Positions 17,460 through 28,764 are shown, counted from the stretch's first letter. The stretch is DNA of 64,000 bases from BOG-224 sp963783505 (GCA_963783505.1 CAWAOP010000025.1:372001-436000), one strand, 5' to 3'. Notes: generated by a model not told the origin, from the letters alone. Numbers and translations are program-made.

Positions 17460-19227
17460 CTACTCCCACTCGATGGTCGCGGGAGGCTTGTGCGTGAGAT
17501 CCAGGAACACGGCGGCGACGCCCGGAAGCGCCATCAACTCGGCGCACATCGCATCGAGCAGCGGAGGGTCGATGGCGACAGAGCGGGCCGTCATGCCGTC
17601 GAACGGAATCGACCGGCCGAAGAACCACCGAGTCCGGGCGGTCGTCGGTCCCCAGGGGGATCAGAACCACGGGGAATTGCCAGACCTTGCGGTCGTAACC
17701 GCCGTCATGCGACAGTCTCCGTACGATGGCATCCGCCCGCCTCAGCCGCGCGATGCGATCCGGCGTCAACGAGGACTCGCGCACGCGCATCCCGGAAATG
17801 GGAACGGTTGATTGCGCGGCCGCAATCACGCGATTGACGCCGGTGAGCTTGTTGATCAGAGCAGTAGCTCGATCGTAATCCGGCGCGTCGATCACGAGCA
17901 CGGGCGCGTAACTGCGCGAATCGCCCTGCACTCCGACCGAGCGGACGGGCGCGAGCCAGCCGTCCGCCGTCTCGGAAACGCGAGCTTCCACGGCGGAGCA
18001 AAGGCAGCGGATCGCCAGTCCGGGTCCGGGGAAGGGATGACGCTCCACCAGTTCATCCGGCAGACCCAATTCCCGTCCCACTTCGCGGACTTCGTCTTTG
18101 TAGAACGATTTCAGAGGCTCGACGATGCGGCCCGCTTCAATCAGTTTTTGTATGCCCGCGACGCGGTTGTGGTGAGTCTTGATCAGCGCCGCCTTGGCCG
18201 TGCCGCCGGATTCGATGGTGTCGGGATAGATCGTTCCCTGGCCTAAAATCCAAATATCGCCCGCCAGTTTCCGCTCTTCGAAAATGCGTTCCTGCACCTT
18301 GACGAATTCTTCGCCGATAATGTTGCGCTTGATCTCGGGATCCGTAACGCCGGCCAGCGAGCCCAGGAAGCGGTCCGCGGCGCGCTCTATGGCGATGCCC
18401 GGAAGGCGGGCGATAGCCTCCGTTTCGCCTTCGCGCATCAGGCCGGTATCCACATAGACGCCTTGGACGCGATCCGGGCCGAGCGCCCTCGCGCACAGCG
18501 TAAAGGCCACGCTGGAATCGACTCCGCCGCTGACGAAGAAGAACACGTTGCGCGATCCGACTGCCTGCCGGATCTCTTGCTCCAGCACGGGCGTGCGGTG
18601 GCGCGGGTCCCAATCGCGAGTGCAGCCGCAAACGCGCAAAACGAAATTGGCGTAGTACTCCTTTCCGCGCTCGGTGTGGACGACCTCAGGATGGAACTGG
18701 ACGCCGTAGAGATTTCTTGACTCGGAGGCGAACGCGGCTATCGCGCAGGTCTCCGTCCTGCCCGTGACCCGGAAATCGGCCGGGAGCGCCACCACCGTGT
18801 CGCGATGGCTGGTCCAAACTTGCTGCGATCCCGCGAGCCCCTCGAACAGCGGGTCGGAGGACGCATCCAATTCGAGCGTCGCAAATCCGTATTCGCCTTT
18901 TTCTCCGCGGCGGACTTCGCCGCCCAGCAGGTAGGCCATCAACTGGTGGCCGTAGCAAATGCCGAGAACGGGAATGCCAAGGGCGAAAATCGCGGGGTCC
19001 ACCGTGGGGCTGCCGGCGTCGTAGACGCTGCTAGGCCCGCCGGAGATGACGATTCCGCGCGCCGACGCCAGATCGGCGGCAGGCGTGTCGCTGGCTCGGA
19101 CCTCGGCGTAGACGCCGGTTTCGCGCACCTTGCGGGCAATCAGGTGGCAGTATTGCCCTCCGGCGTCAAGAACGACGATCTGCGGATTGGGATTCAAACT
19201 TCGATGGTAGCAAGTGGGGTCAGCCAT
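17460..19227 (-). CDS. guaA: GMP synthase (glutamine-hydrolysing), one frameshift near the 3' end
   Basis: Converts XMP to GMP with ATP and glutamine. The N-terminal class I amidotransferase has GICYGHQLMAYLLGG (nucleophile Cys) and VQFHPEVVHT. The ATP-pyrophosphatase domain has FFVSGGVDSSVAFTLC. The dimerisation domain contains HPFPGPGLAIR. Near 17604 one extra base shifts the frame after LRPVDS; the other frame supplies FDGMTARSVAIDPP and the ending THKPPATIEWE, with a stop at 17460-17462. Correction gives 588 residues. Since guaA is normally single-copy and needed for growth, a sequence error is more likely than decay. Confidence 0.92.
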
Positions 19228-19272
19228 TCCTGGCTGCCGCCGCACTTCTGTGCGGCGAAACCCCAAGGCGTC

Positions 19273-20472
<1,200 letters not shown>

Positions 20473-20489
20473 TGTAACATGTCTGGGGA

Positions 20490-21152
20490 CTACAATTTAC
20501 AGGCTAACATCAGACCGTCGCCCAGAGTGGCGAGGCTCGTCGCCACACGTGTGTCTTCCCGCACTCGCCGGTTGAAGGCGCGGATGGCGGCGGCGTCCGT
20601 ATCGGGATTGGCGGGGTCGGCCACGGCGCCTCCGGAAAGGGCGTTATCGGCGGCGATCAAACCGCGCGGGCGCACAAGCTCGACGGCGCGCTCGTAGTAG
20701 TCGATGTAGCCGCCTTTATCGGCGTCGATGAAGATGAAATCGTATGTGCCCGCTTCGCCCGCGGCCAGCATGGCGTCGAGCGACTCGAGGGCGGGGCCGA
20801 GGCGTAAATCGATCTTCTCTTCGACTCCGCACTCGCGCCACAGCTTGCGCGCGGTCCCGTTGTATTCGCCGCTCAGCTCGCAAGCCACCAGTTTTCCATC
20901 GCCTGGTAGCGCCTGCGCGATCCACGCCGCGCTATAGCCCATCAGAACGCCCACTTCGATGGCCCTCCGGGCTTCGGTCGTCGTCGCCAGAAGATACAGG
21001 AACTGGCCTTGCTCGGGCGAGATCCACCAGCTTGCCCGCGGATGATCTTCCGTCGCCTCGCGCAACCTCCGCAACGGCTCGGGCTCGCGCACCGTGACTT
21101 CGCGGATGTAGGCTCCCACTTCAAACGTGATAGGAGTGTTGTGACGGGACAT
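20490..21152 (-). CDS. Class I SAM-dependent O-methyltransferase
   Basis: 220-residue protein of the caffeoyl-CoA/catechol O-methyltransferase family. The SAM-binding motif I is AIEVGVLMGYSAAWIAQALP, and the divalent-metal and catalytic region is FIFIDADKGGYIDYYERA, followed by ADNALSGG. The substrate is unknown; bacterial members methylate catechols or small hydroxylated compounds. It precedes metK, the source of its methyl donor. Confidence 0.88.
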   Translation of the reverse strand: MSRHNTPITFEVGAYIREVTVREPEPLRRLREATEDHPRASWWISPEQGQFLYLLATTTEARRAIEVGVLMGYSAAWIAQALPGDGKLVACELSGEYNGTARKLWRECGVEEKIDLRLGPALESLDAMLAAGEAGTYDFIFIDADKGGYIDYYERAVELVRPRGLIAADNALSGGAVADPANPDTDAAAIRAFNRRVREDTRVATSLATLGDGLMLACKL

Positions 21153-21227
21153 AAGGACGAAGATTCGATTCTACACCTGTTGACAAAGACGCCCGGCGCG
21201 AGCCAGTATGTGTATGTTTCTGTCCTA

Positions 21228-21385
21228 TACTTCAGCGGTATTACGCGCTCGGCCAAACTCGCGCCGGCCGACGGTTGTTCGCGTCATTCACCATTCGGGG
21301 CGAGCGGATACGGGTAATCTCAGTTCGGGACATGAACCGCAATGAACGGGAACAGTATGAAATCCACGAAAAAGCGAATTCCTGA
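21228..21385 (+). pseudogene. BrnT-family ribonuclease toxin, C-terminal remnant
   Basis: The frame reads RYYALGQTRAGRRLFASF, then RGERIRVISVRDMNRNE and EREQYE, which is the second half of a BrnT toxin. No related sequence is visible before about 21228 and no start codon with a ribosome site serves this frame. The 3' end overlaps the downstream antitoxin gene by 29 bases, as in intact brnTA operons. Roughly the N-terminal 40 residues, including part of the active site, are missing. Confidence 0.65.
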
Positions 21386-21635
21386 GTTTTCATCCGAGGA
21401 ACGGGAGCGAGCCTTTTGGGCCACGCATGACTCGACGGAGTACGTGGATTGGTCGAAGGCCCGGCGCGCGAGTTTTCCCAATCTCAAGCCGACTCTGAAG
21501 ACGATCTCCCTGCGGCTGCCCGAATCGATGATAAAGGACTTGAAAGTCCTCGCAAATCGGCGCGACGTTCCGTATCAATCGCTCTTGAAAGTATTTCTCG
21601 CGGAACGGATCGAACACGAGCGCCGCAGCGCGTAG
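21357..21635 (+). CDS. CopG/BrnA-type antitoxin
   Basis: 92-residue ribbon-helix-helix antitoxin. The N-terminal part PEFSSEERERAFWATHDSTE is characteristic of CopG antitoxins paired with BrnT. The C-terminal part TISLRLPESMIKDLKVLA followed by VPYQSLLKVFLAERI is the ribbon-helix-helix domain. The start at 21357 (MKSTKKRIPEF) is favoured over the ATG at 21342, as family members begin there. It is intact whereas its toxin is truncated, so it is an orphan antitoxin that may still repress its own promoter. Confidence 0.82.
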   Translation: MKSTKKRIPEFSSEERERAFWATHDSTEYVDWSKARRASFPNLKPTLKTISLRLPESMIKDLKVLANRRDVPYQSLLKVFLAERIEHERRSA

Positions 21636-21702
21636 GCGGGAGGCCTTTCGGTCCCCGCCCAGATCTGCGCCTTACTTGAACAGGTTCACTTACAATATCC
21701 CT

Positions 21703-21930
21703 ATGGAGAAAATCCACCGCTTGGCCGCCGTAATTGAGCGTGAAGACGATGGCTACGTTGCTCTTTGTCCGGAAGTCAACGTCGCCAGCCAGGGCGCGAC
21801 GGTGGAAGAGGCGCGGGCCAACCTCATCGAGGCTCTCACCCTTTTCTTCGAAACTGCCAGCGACTCGGAGATCTCCCGGCGGATGCAACAGGAGGTATTC
21901 CTGACTCAGGTCGAGGTCCGGGTTGCCTAA
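21703..21930 (+). CDS. hicB: HicB-family antitoxin
   Basis: 75-residue protein from the ATG at 21703 (MEKIHRLAAVIEREDDGY). The motif GYVALCPEVNVASQGATVEEARANLIEAL is the diagnostic HicB partial RNase-H fold. It lacks an added DNA-binding domain, so regulation may require the toxin complex. The upstream in-frame ATG at 21676 would add nine residues. The hicA gene begins at a TTG overlapping its stop region by eight bases. Confidence 0.85.
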   Translation: MEKIHRLAAVIEREDDGYVALCPEVNVASQGATVEEARANLIEALTLFFETASDSEISRRMQQEVFLTQVEVRVA

Positions 21931-22149
21931 GCTCCGGGTCTTTTCGGGAGCCGCGGTTTGCCGGCTTCTGGAGTCCCAGGGCTATGAGCTCGTCCGGCAG
22001 AAGGGGAGCCATGCCATTTTGCAACTGCGCCTTCCGGACACCACGATTACGGTCCCTGTACCGATGCACCCAGAACTCCGGCGTGGCATTTATTGAGCAT
22101 CATCCGGCGGTCCGGCCTTCCCAGGCGGTTGTTTGAAACGGAAGACTGA
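21923..22149 (+). CDS. hicA: HicA-family mRNA interferase toxin, one frameshift
   Basis: Small double-stranded-RNA-binding toxin. From a TTG at 21923 the frame reads PKLRVFSGAAVCRLLESQG and VRQKGSHAILQL, with the catalytic His in GSH, then VPMHPELRRG. The frame then stops at TGA near 22094. The other frame continues with SIIRRSGLPRRLFETED to a TGA at 22147-22149, the normal HicA ending. Restoring one base near 22088-22091 gives 75 residues. This is either a true inactivating deletion or one more sequence error. Confidence 0.72.
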
Positions 22150-22222
22150 CTTTTAGGGCGGCCAGCGATAGCGCCACTCTCCACGGGCTTTGTATAGTAC
22201 CCCTGTTATATTGAGATTTCCC

Positions 22223-24912
22223 ATGCAAATCGAGAGAGTGTACGAGCCTCAGCGGTTCGAGCCGCATTGGGCGCAATGGTGGATCGATTCCGGGATCTTC
22301 CGCGCCTCCGGGCGCCCTCTGGGCCGGGAAGCGCGCCCGTATTCTCGCTCGCTATTCCGCCGCCGAACGTGACCGGGTCGCTGCACATCGGGCACATGTT
22401 GGAGCACGCGGAAATCGACGTGACCGTCCGCTGGCATCGCATGTCGGGCGATAACACGCTCTGGCTGCCGGGCACGGACCACGCGGGCATCGCAACCCAA
22501 ATGATCGTGGCGCGGCTGCTCGCCGAGCAAGGCGTTAATTATCGCGACATGGGCCGCGAGAAGTTCCTCGAACGCGTCTGGCAGTGGAAGCGCGAATCGG
22601 GCGACACCATCAAGCGCCAGATGGTGCGCCTGGGCGCGAGCTGCGATTGGAGCCGCGAGCGCTTCACGCTCGACGAAGGCCTTTCGCGCGCGGTGCGCGA
22701 AGTCTTCGTACGGCTTCACGAGAAGGGGCTCATTTATCGCGGCGAGTATATGGTGAACGGCTGCCCAAGCTGCAACACCGTGCTTTCCGATCTCGAAGTC
22801 GCGCACTCCGACGTTCAGGGCCACTTGTGGCACATCCGGTATCCGGTCATCGGAGCCCCGGACCAATTCGTAGTGGTAGCGACCACGCGGCCGGAGACCA
22901 TGCTCGGCGATACGGCCGTGGCCGTGAATCCCAAGGACGAACGCTATTTCCATCTGCACGGCCGCACCGTGCAACTTCCGCTGATGGATCGCGAGATCCC
23001 CGTGATCGTCGACGAACTGGCCGATCCGGCCTTCGGAACCGGCGTGGTGAAAGTCACGCCCGCGCACGACGCGAACGATTTCGAAGCCGGCCGCCGGCAC
23101 AAGCTGCCGATGATCAAAGTCATCGACGAGCGCGGCCGGATGACCGCCGCGGCGGGCCCGTATGCCGGGCTGGACCGCTTCGAAGCGCGGCGGCGCGTGG
23201 TGGCGCACCTGGAAGAGCGCGGCTTCCTGGTGAAGGTGGAAAACTATCCGCTCAGTCTGGGCGTGTGCCAACGTTGCAAAACGCCCGTCGAGCCGCTGGT
23301 TTCCACGCAGTGGTTCGTGCGCACGAAGCCGCTCGCCGAAAAGGCTATCGAAGCCGTCGAGACGGGCCGCATTCAATTCATTCCGGCGAACTGGACCAAG
23401 ACCTATTACGAGTGGATGTACAACATCCGCGATTGGTGCATCTCCCGCCAGCTTTGGTGGGGCCATCGCATTCCGGCGTGGCATTGCGCCAGGTGCGGAG
23501 AAGCCACAGTGGCGCGCGAAACGCCGGCCGCTTGCGCGCACTGCGGCTCCGCCGGGATTACGCAAGATCCCGACGTGCTCGACACCTGGTTCAGCTCAGG
23601 GCTTTGGCCGTTTTCCACGCTGGGCTGGCCGGACCAGACAGCGGATCTGGCCACGTTCTATCCCACGTCTCTGATGATCCACGGGTTCGACATCCTGTTC
23701 TTCTGGTGCGCCCGAATGATCATGCTGGGCCTGGAGTTCATGGGCGACGTTCCGTTCCGCCAGGTGTATATACACGGACTGGTTCGCGACGCCGAAAAGC
23801 AGAAGATGTCGAAGACGCGCGGCAACGTGATCGATCCGCTCGTGGTGACGGAAAAGTTCGGCACGGACGCCGTGCGCATGGCGCTGCTCCAGGGCGCCGC
23901 GCCGGGGACCGACATCGTGCTCACCGAAGAGCGCATGTCCAGCTCGCGCGATTTCGGAAACAAGATTTGGAACGCGGCGCGCTTCCTGTTCATGAACATG
24001 GAGCGCTCGGGCGTGGAGCCGTGGGTTCCCGAGAGCCTGGAGAAATTCGCGCCCGAGGCCGATGCGGAAACCGGCCTGGTTCCGATCGAGGACCGCTGGA
24101 TATTCAGCCGGCTGAACGCGGCCGCGGAATCCATCGACAACGCCATCGGCCAGTACCGCTATCACGAGGCCGCGCAAACGCTCTGGCATTTTTTCTGGCA
24201 CGAGTTTTGCGATTGGTACGTCGAGTTGAAGAAGCCGCGGTTCCGCGAGAATTCCGGTCTGGACGCTCACTGGCGGAACATGCTGGCCGCGTTCGAAACG
24301 GCTCTGAGGCTGCTGCATCCGGTGATGCCCTTTATTACCGAGGAACTCTGGCAGCGCGTCGCGGCGGGGCAGCCCAACCGGGCGATCTCGGTTGCGCTGG
24401 CCGCGTATCCGCGCCCGCGCGCGGCGTGGGCGGACGCAGAAGCGGAAAGCGAAATCGAAGCGTTGCAGGAAATCGTGACTCTCGCTCGAACGCTGCGCGC
24501 GGAGAACCAGATCGACCCGCGGCAGGAATTAGACGGAACGCTTCATGCTAACGGCGGCGCGCTTGAGATCGCCGAGCGGCACGATGCGGCGATCCGTACG
24601 CTGGCCCGCGTGCGGCTCCAGTTCCACGAGGGTTCGCGGACCGGCGCCGCCAGCGCGGCGCGCTCCACCGCGCGCTACGATCTGGCGCTCGCTCTTCCGC
24701 AGGCCCAGATCGACGCGCAGCGCAAGCGCCTGGAAAAGGACCGCGACCAGTTCGCGCGCAACATCGCCAATTCCCAACGCCAGTTGAGCGACGAGGTGTT
24801 CCTGAGCAAGGCTCCTCCGGCCGTCGTGGAAGCCCTGCGCCGCAAGCTTGCGGATTATGAAGCGCAACTCTCGAAAATCGAGAGCGCGCTCGGCGAGGCT
24901 GGCCGTGGCTAA
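22223..24912 (+). CDS. valS: Valine--tRNA ligase, one frameshift near the 5' end
   Basis: Class I aminoacyl-tRNA synthetase of 896 residues after correction. The first frame starts at 22223 (MQIERVYEPQRFEPHWAQWW). Near 22310-22325 one base appears missing, and the second frame continues SLAIPPPNVTGSLHIGHML, with the HIGH motif. The editing domain has TTRPETMLGDTAVAVNP, the catalytic core KMSKTRGNVIDPL (KMSKS type), and the C-terminus a coiled-coil arm (LEKDRDQFARNIANSQRQL). As an essential gene it is unlikely to be truly broken. It heads a cluster with nadC, birA and coaX. Confidence 0.93.
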
Positions 24913-25747
24913 CACGGATTGGACCTCTCCGGCTGTAACCGAGATCGTCCGCCTGGCGCTCGAGGAAGATATCGGCTTGGGCGATATCACCAGTCAGGCT
25001 TGCGTGCCCGAGAACCTCAAGGCGCGCGGCCGCTTCATCGCTCGGGAGCCGCTGGTGCTGGCGGCGCCTTCGGTGCTGCCCGTAATTTACGGGATGCGCG
25101 GCGGCGTGGACGAGTTGAAGATCCTCAAGCACAGCGGCGTTCATTGCCGCAGCGGCGATATCATCGCCACCGTCGAGGGCAAGGCCCGCACGCTGCTCGA
25201 ATGCGAGCGCGTGGCGCTGAATTTCATGCAGCGGCTGAGCGGCGTGGCCACCGCCGCCAACCGTTTCGCCCGGCAGGTGGTGGGAACGCATTGCCGCGTG
25301 CTCGATACGCGCAAAACCATGCCCGGCTTGCGCATTTTGGAGAAGCTGGCCACCGAGGCGGGCGGCATCGCCAATCACCGCATGGGCCTCTACGACGCGA
25401 TTCTGATCAAGAACAACCACATCGCGGCTGCCGGGGGCGTGCGCAACGCCATCGATCGCGTGCGCGCGGCGGGCCTGCCCGTTGCCGTGGAAGCTCGAAA
25501 CATTCAGGAACTGCGGGGCGCGCTCGAAGCCGGCGCCGAACGCATCCTGCTCGATAACCTTTCGCCCTCGCAAGCAGCCGAGTGGATCGCGGAAATCGAC
25601 GGCCGTGCCGAGATCGAGCTGTCCGGAGGCATCACGCTCGATAACGTCGCGGAATACGCGGAATTAGGAGCAGATTACGTATCCTGCGGGGCCATCACGC
25701 AGTCCGCGCGCGCCATGGATATCAGTTTCCGCCTGGAATTGCTATGA
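24905..25747 (+). CDS. nadC: Nicotinate-nucleotide pyrophosphorylase (carboxylating)
   Basis: Converts quinolinate and PRPP to nicotinate mononucleotide in NAD synthesis. The 280-residue protein starts at a GTG at 24905, overlapping the end of valS by eight bases. Family motifs are LDTRKTMPGLRILEKLA, IANHRMGLYDAILIKNNH and LSGGITLDNVAEYAELGAD, giving the Arg, Lys and His residues for substrate binding. A second NAD gene, nadD, lies at 59 kb. Confidence 0.92.
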   Translation: MANTDWTSPAVTEIVRLALEEDIGLGDITSQACVPENLKARGRFIAREPLVLAAPSVLPVIYGMRGGVDELKILKHSGVHCRSGDIIATVEGKARTLLECERVALNFMQRLSGVATAANRFARQVVGTHCRVLDTRKTMPGLRILEKLATEAGGIANHRMGLYDAILIKNNHIAAAGGVRNAIDRVRAAGLPVAVEARNIQELRGALEAGAERILLDNLSPSQAAEWIAEIDGRAEIELSGGITLDNVAEYAELGADYVSCGAITQSARAMDISFRLELL

Positions 25748-25795
25748 GGCTCCGGCCACGGAGCGGGACGGGATCCCGCTCCACTTGAAACCCCG

Positions 25796-26548
25796 ATGCA
25801 AGCCCAGTCCCCACCGCTCGATATCGAACGAATCCGCAACGCATTTCCGTCACGGCGGATTGAATATTTCTCCAGCATCGGCTCCACGATGACCGCCGCC
25901 GCGGCGCTGGAATTGGGCGGCGTGGCGCTGGCCGAGGAGCAGACCGCGGGGCAGGGGAGGCACGGCCGCTCGTGGCACTCGGAACCGGGTGCGGGGATCT
26001 ATTGCTCCGTCGCTATGGAATCGAAGCCCGCGCTGACGCTCGCCCTGGCCCTGGCCGCGCGGGCGGCCGTTCTCGATGCGACCGGCATCGAGTGCGATAT
26101 CCGCTGGCCCAACGATTTGCTGGTGGATGGCAGGAAAACGGCCGGTATTCTGGTTCAAGCCTCGGGCGCCCGCGCCGTCGCCGGCATCGGCATTAACGTG
26201 AGCCACCGCGCATTTCCGCCGGAGCTCGCGGCTGAAGCTACTTCGCTTTTTCTCAGCCTTGCACGCGCGGATGACGGATCGCGCGCGCCGATTTCGCGCG
26301 AGGAGATTCTGCTGAAGTTGATTCCGGCCGTCAACGAATATTCCCGGATGGATCGCGAGACCATCCTGCGGACGTTCAGCGCGGTCTCGAGTTACGTTTC
26401 GGGCCGGCGCGTCGCCGTGCATCGGCCGGAGGGTAAATTGGAAGGCGTCACGGCGGGCCTAGACCCATCGGGGTTCCTCAAGCTCCGCGCGGACGATGGA
26501 AGCGAGACACTGGTACTGGCGGGAGGCGTGCGTGCTGCTGGCTCTTGA
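25796..26548 (+). CDS. birA: Biotin--[acetyl-CoA-carboxylase] ligase
   Basis: Attaches biotin to the carboxyl carrier protein. The 250-residue product contains the biotinyl-AMP loop GQGRHGRSWHSEPG (residues 52-65) and IRWPNDLLVDGRKTAGIL with the catalytic Lys, followed by GIGINVSH. There is no N-terminal helix-turn-helix, so it is a ligase without the BirA repressor function. A C-terminal SH3-like domain (LEGVTAGLDPSGFLKLRADDG) is present. coaX starts 17 bases before its stop. Confidence 0.91.
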   Translation: MQAQSPPLDIERIRNAFPSRRIEYFSSIGSTMTAAAALELGGVALAEEQTAGQGRHGRSWHSEPGAGIYCSVAMESKPALTLALALAARAAVLDATGIECDIRWPNDLLVDGRKTAGILVQASGARAVAGIGINVSHRAFPPELAAEATSLFLSLARADDGSRAPISREEILLKLIPAVNEYSRMDRETILRTFSAVSSYVSGRRVAVHRPEGKLEGVTAGLDPSGFLKLRADDGSETLVLAGGVRAAGS

Positions 26549-27314
26549 CGCGGGCAATAGCAATATCACCATCGGAGCATTCGAGGGGCGCAAACTGGTA
26601 TGCCAATGGCGGCTGCGAACGGTTCATCAGCAAACCGCCGACGAGTGGGGCATCCTGCTGCAAAACCTCTTCGGCCCGGCCGGGCTCGATATAGAAAGCG
26701 TCGACGGAATGATCATATCGAGCGTGGTGCCGCCCATCGATTACACGCTCGCCTTCATGGCGGAGCGATACTTCCACACGCAGGCGCTTTTCGTAGGACC
26801 GAACACCGATCTCGGCATCAAGATCCTCTACGACAATCCGATGGAAGTTGGCGCCGACCGTCTGGTGAACGGCGTGGCGGCATTCCACAAATATGGCGGC
26901 CCGTGCGTGGTGGTGGACCTGGGCACCACGATCAATTTCGACGTGATTTCGAAAGCCGGCGAGTATCTCGGCGGCGCCATCGCCGTCGGCATCGGAATCT
27001 CCATCGATGCGCTCTTCGCCAAGACCGCGCGCCTTCCGCTGGTGGATTTCCGCCCGCCCACGGACGTCATCGGCACGAACACCGTGGCCAGCATGCAATC
27101 GGGCTTGTATTTCGGCGCGGTCGGAATGATCGATGGCATCATCGAGCGGATCGTCCAAAAGCTCGGCCCCGAAACCCGCGCCATCGCCACCGGCGGCCAA
27201 GCCAGCTTGATCGCCTCCGGCTCGCGCTACATCGAAAAGGTGGACGATCACCTCACGCTGGAAGGCCTGCAAATCATCTGGGAGCGGAACCGGGCGGCTG
27301 GGACCGCGAGGTAG
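26532..27314 (+). CDS. coaX: Type III pantothenate kinase
   Basis: First step of coenzyme A synthesis. The 260-residue protein starts at a GTG at 26532 (MLLALDAGNSNITIG), overlapping birA by 17 bases. ASKHA-fold motifs are DAGNS (Asp6), GADRLVN (Asp109), VVVDLGTTINFDV (Asp129) and ATGGQA near the C-terminus. The birA-coaX fusion-like overlap is common in bacteria that use CoaX. No other pantothenate kinase is in the window. Confidence 0.92.
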   Translation: MLLALDAGNSNITIGAFEGRKLVCQWRLRTVHQQTADEWGILLQNLFGPAGLDIESVDGMIISSVVPPIDYTLAFMAERYFHTQALFVGPNTDLGIKILYDNPMEVGADRLVNGVAAFHKYGGPCVVVDLGTTINFDVISKAGEYLGGAIAVGIGISIDALFAKTARLPLVDFRPPTDVIGTNTVASMQSGLYFGAVGMIDGIIERIVQKLGPETRAIATGGQASLIASGSRYIEKVDDHLTLEGLQIIWERNRAAGTAR

Positions 27315-27451
27315 CCAAGCAGTTTTGGGTCAGCGGGAATCTCGCCGGTGCGGGCACCCGAGCTTCAGTACGGGCTGAAGCGTCTACCGCCCCTCGCGCT
27401 ATACTGAGGGCCTGTCGGCGAATAGCTATTCCAATTATCGCGGGCGCATGG

Positions 27452-27592
27452 TTTGTATCAGGGCATGGCTTTAGCCGTGCCGAACAGTTGCAGAATAAAT
27501 GGGCTTTAGCCCCTGTCTTGCAGCACGCGCGGGCTAAAGCCCTGTCGATTGTCGGCGCTCTGGGCACGGCTAAAGCCGTGCCCTGATACAAG
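27452..27592. repeat. 141-bp composite palindrome, family A copy 1
   Basis: The outer arms TTGTATCAGGGC and GCCCTGATACAA are followed inward by TGGCTTTAGCCGTGCC and GGCACGGCTAAAGCCGTG. An inner pair GGGCTTTAGCCCCTG / GCGGGCTAAAGCCC completes a nested cruciform-like element. Two further family copies lie at 39803-39969 and 52809-52950. The element sits in an otherwise empty gap between coaX and the next gene. Confidence 0.85.
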
Positions 27593-27665
27593 GCTGGGAC
27601 TGGCCCCGCTCCTAAGCTGGCACAGTTATTTTCTGACAGGCCCTAAGGCCGCACTGCGCCCTTTC

Positions 27666-28361
27666 ATGACCGAGAACTCGTCACAACCGAACGATTCCGA
27701 TTGGCATGTAAACTACTTCAACTACTTCACCGAAATCGAGGAGCATTTTCAGCGGGTGCGCGGGACTTCGCTGTTTCTGCTGTCGCCGCTCGATTGGGCT
27801 CTCATCGAATCGTGGAAGAACTCCGAAGTGCCGCTCGAAGCCGTGCTGCGGGGCATCGACGCCGCGTTCGAAAAGTGGCGCGCGCGGAAGGTCAAGACGC
27901 AGATGGTGAACTCGCTGGCCTTCTGCGCACAGGCCGTGCTGACCGAGGCGCGCAACATGGCGGGACCGGGCCGCGCCACGCGGAAAGAAGCGCCGCCGCC
28001 GTTCGCGTTGGAGGATTTGCGCGCGTATCTGGAAGGGAACGCCACTGCGCTGCCTTCAGGTCATGAAGAAGCCGCCGCGGCGCTGCGCCGCCTGGCCGCG
28101 GAGGTAGAGACTCACTACGCCGATCTGGAATCTCTGGAGCAGCGCCTGACGGTGCTCGAAGAGAAGATGATCGCCGCCGCGCGCGCGCAGCAGAGCGAAG
28201 ACGAGATGCTCGATGCGCGCCGCGAGCTGGAGCGCGAGCTGCGGCCCTACCGCTCCAAGATGACAGCCGATCAACTTGCCATGCTGGAGCGGCAGTACCT
28301 GGACCGGCGGTTGCTTGAGAAGGCCGGGTTGCCAAGGCTCAGTCTGTTTTATCTGCGATAG
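27666..28361 (+). CDS. Conserved hypothetical protein, helical
   Basis: 231-residue soluble protein starting at ATG 27666. No family is recognised. It begins with a polar segment, followed by NYFTEIEEHFQRVRG and LLSPLDWALIESWKNSEVP, LEAVLRGIDAAFEKW, which resemble a compact helical domain. Residues about 135-215 form a long coiled coil rich in Glu, Arg and Ala (LESLEQRLTVLEEKMIAAAR). The gene is complete and has codon use like its neighbours. It follows the valS-nadC-birA-coaX cluster but is separated from it by a repeat, so co-function cannot be inferred. Confidence 0.7.
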   Translation: MTENSSQPNDSDWHVNYFNYFTEIEEHFQRVRGTSLFLLSPLDWALIESWKNSEVPLEAVLRGIDAAFEKWRARKVKTQMVNSLAFCAQAVLTEARNMAGPGRATRKEAPPPFALEDLRAYLEGNATALPSGHEEAAAALRRLAAEVETHYADLESLEQRLTVLEEKMIAAARAQQSEDEMLDARRELERELRPYRSKMTADQLAMLERQYLDRRLLEKAGLPRLSLFYLR

Positions 28362-28462
28362 GGGCGCGGGACGCGGAAGTTGGAGACGCGTCGCATCAGC
28401 CCGTCAGGGCGAAAGACAATAGCCCAGTGCGCGAGCGCTGGGACCGCCGCGGAGGTAGGATC

Positions 28463-28540
28463 AGCCCCGGAACGGGGCGAAAGAGGTTGCTGACTCGAAA
28501 CCGGCCTCGCACGTGAAATCTTGCGCCCCGTTCCGGGGCT
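28463..28540. repeat. Inverted repeat with AGCCCCGGAACGGGGCG arms
   Basis: Perfect 17-base arms at 28463-28479 and 28524-28540 form one hairpin. They lie in a longer GC-rich repeat-like stretch (about 28380-28608) that also holds CAGTGCGCGAGCGCTGGGACC near 28425 and TTCCCAGCGCTCATGCACC near 28558. The stretch abuts the surviving half of a RelE-type gene, suggesting that the repeat replaced the missing half. Confidence 0.75.
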
Positions 28541-28608
28541 CTGCCAATCGGTTCCAGGTTCCCAGCGCTCATGCACCGGGCTACATTTCTCGCGCCCCTG
28601 CCGGGGCT

Positions 28609-28764
28609 TGGCCTTTGCCCAGCGGGTGCAAGAAGCTCAAAGGCGGCGTGAACGAATGGCGCATTCGCATCGTCGACTTTCGCGTGATCTACACCATCGA
28701 GGACGCCCCGAAAACCGTGGATGTCACTCGCATCGCCCACCGCAAGGAGGTCTACAAATCGTGA
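28609..28764 (+). pseudogene. RelE/ParE-type toxin, C-terminal remnant
   Basis: The last 51 codons before the TGA at 28762 read PSGCKKLKGGVNEWRIRIVD, FRVIYTIEDAPKTVDV, then TRIAHRKEVY. This is the C-terminal half of a RelE/ParE ribonuclease toxin, including the typical WRIR and RVIY strands. Upstream the frame runs into the repeat described at 28463-28540 and has no family similarity. No antitoxin gene is present. Confidence 0.65.

Noticed and set aside
21342..21356. ATG at 21342 as start of the CopG antitoxin
   Set aside because: Family members begin at the MKSTKKRIPEF position, and the five extra residues overlap the toxin remnant frame without a better ribosome site.
27549..27665. Extended N-terminus for the protein at 27666
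   Set aside because: The extension is translated palindromic repeat (family A copy 1) and lacks a start signal; ATG 27666 gives a compact protein.
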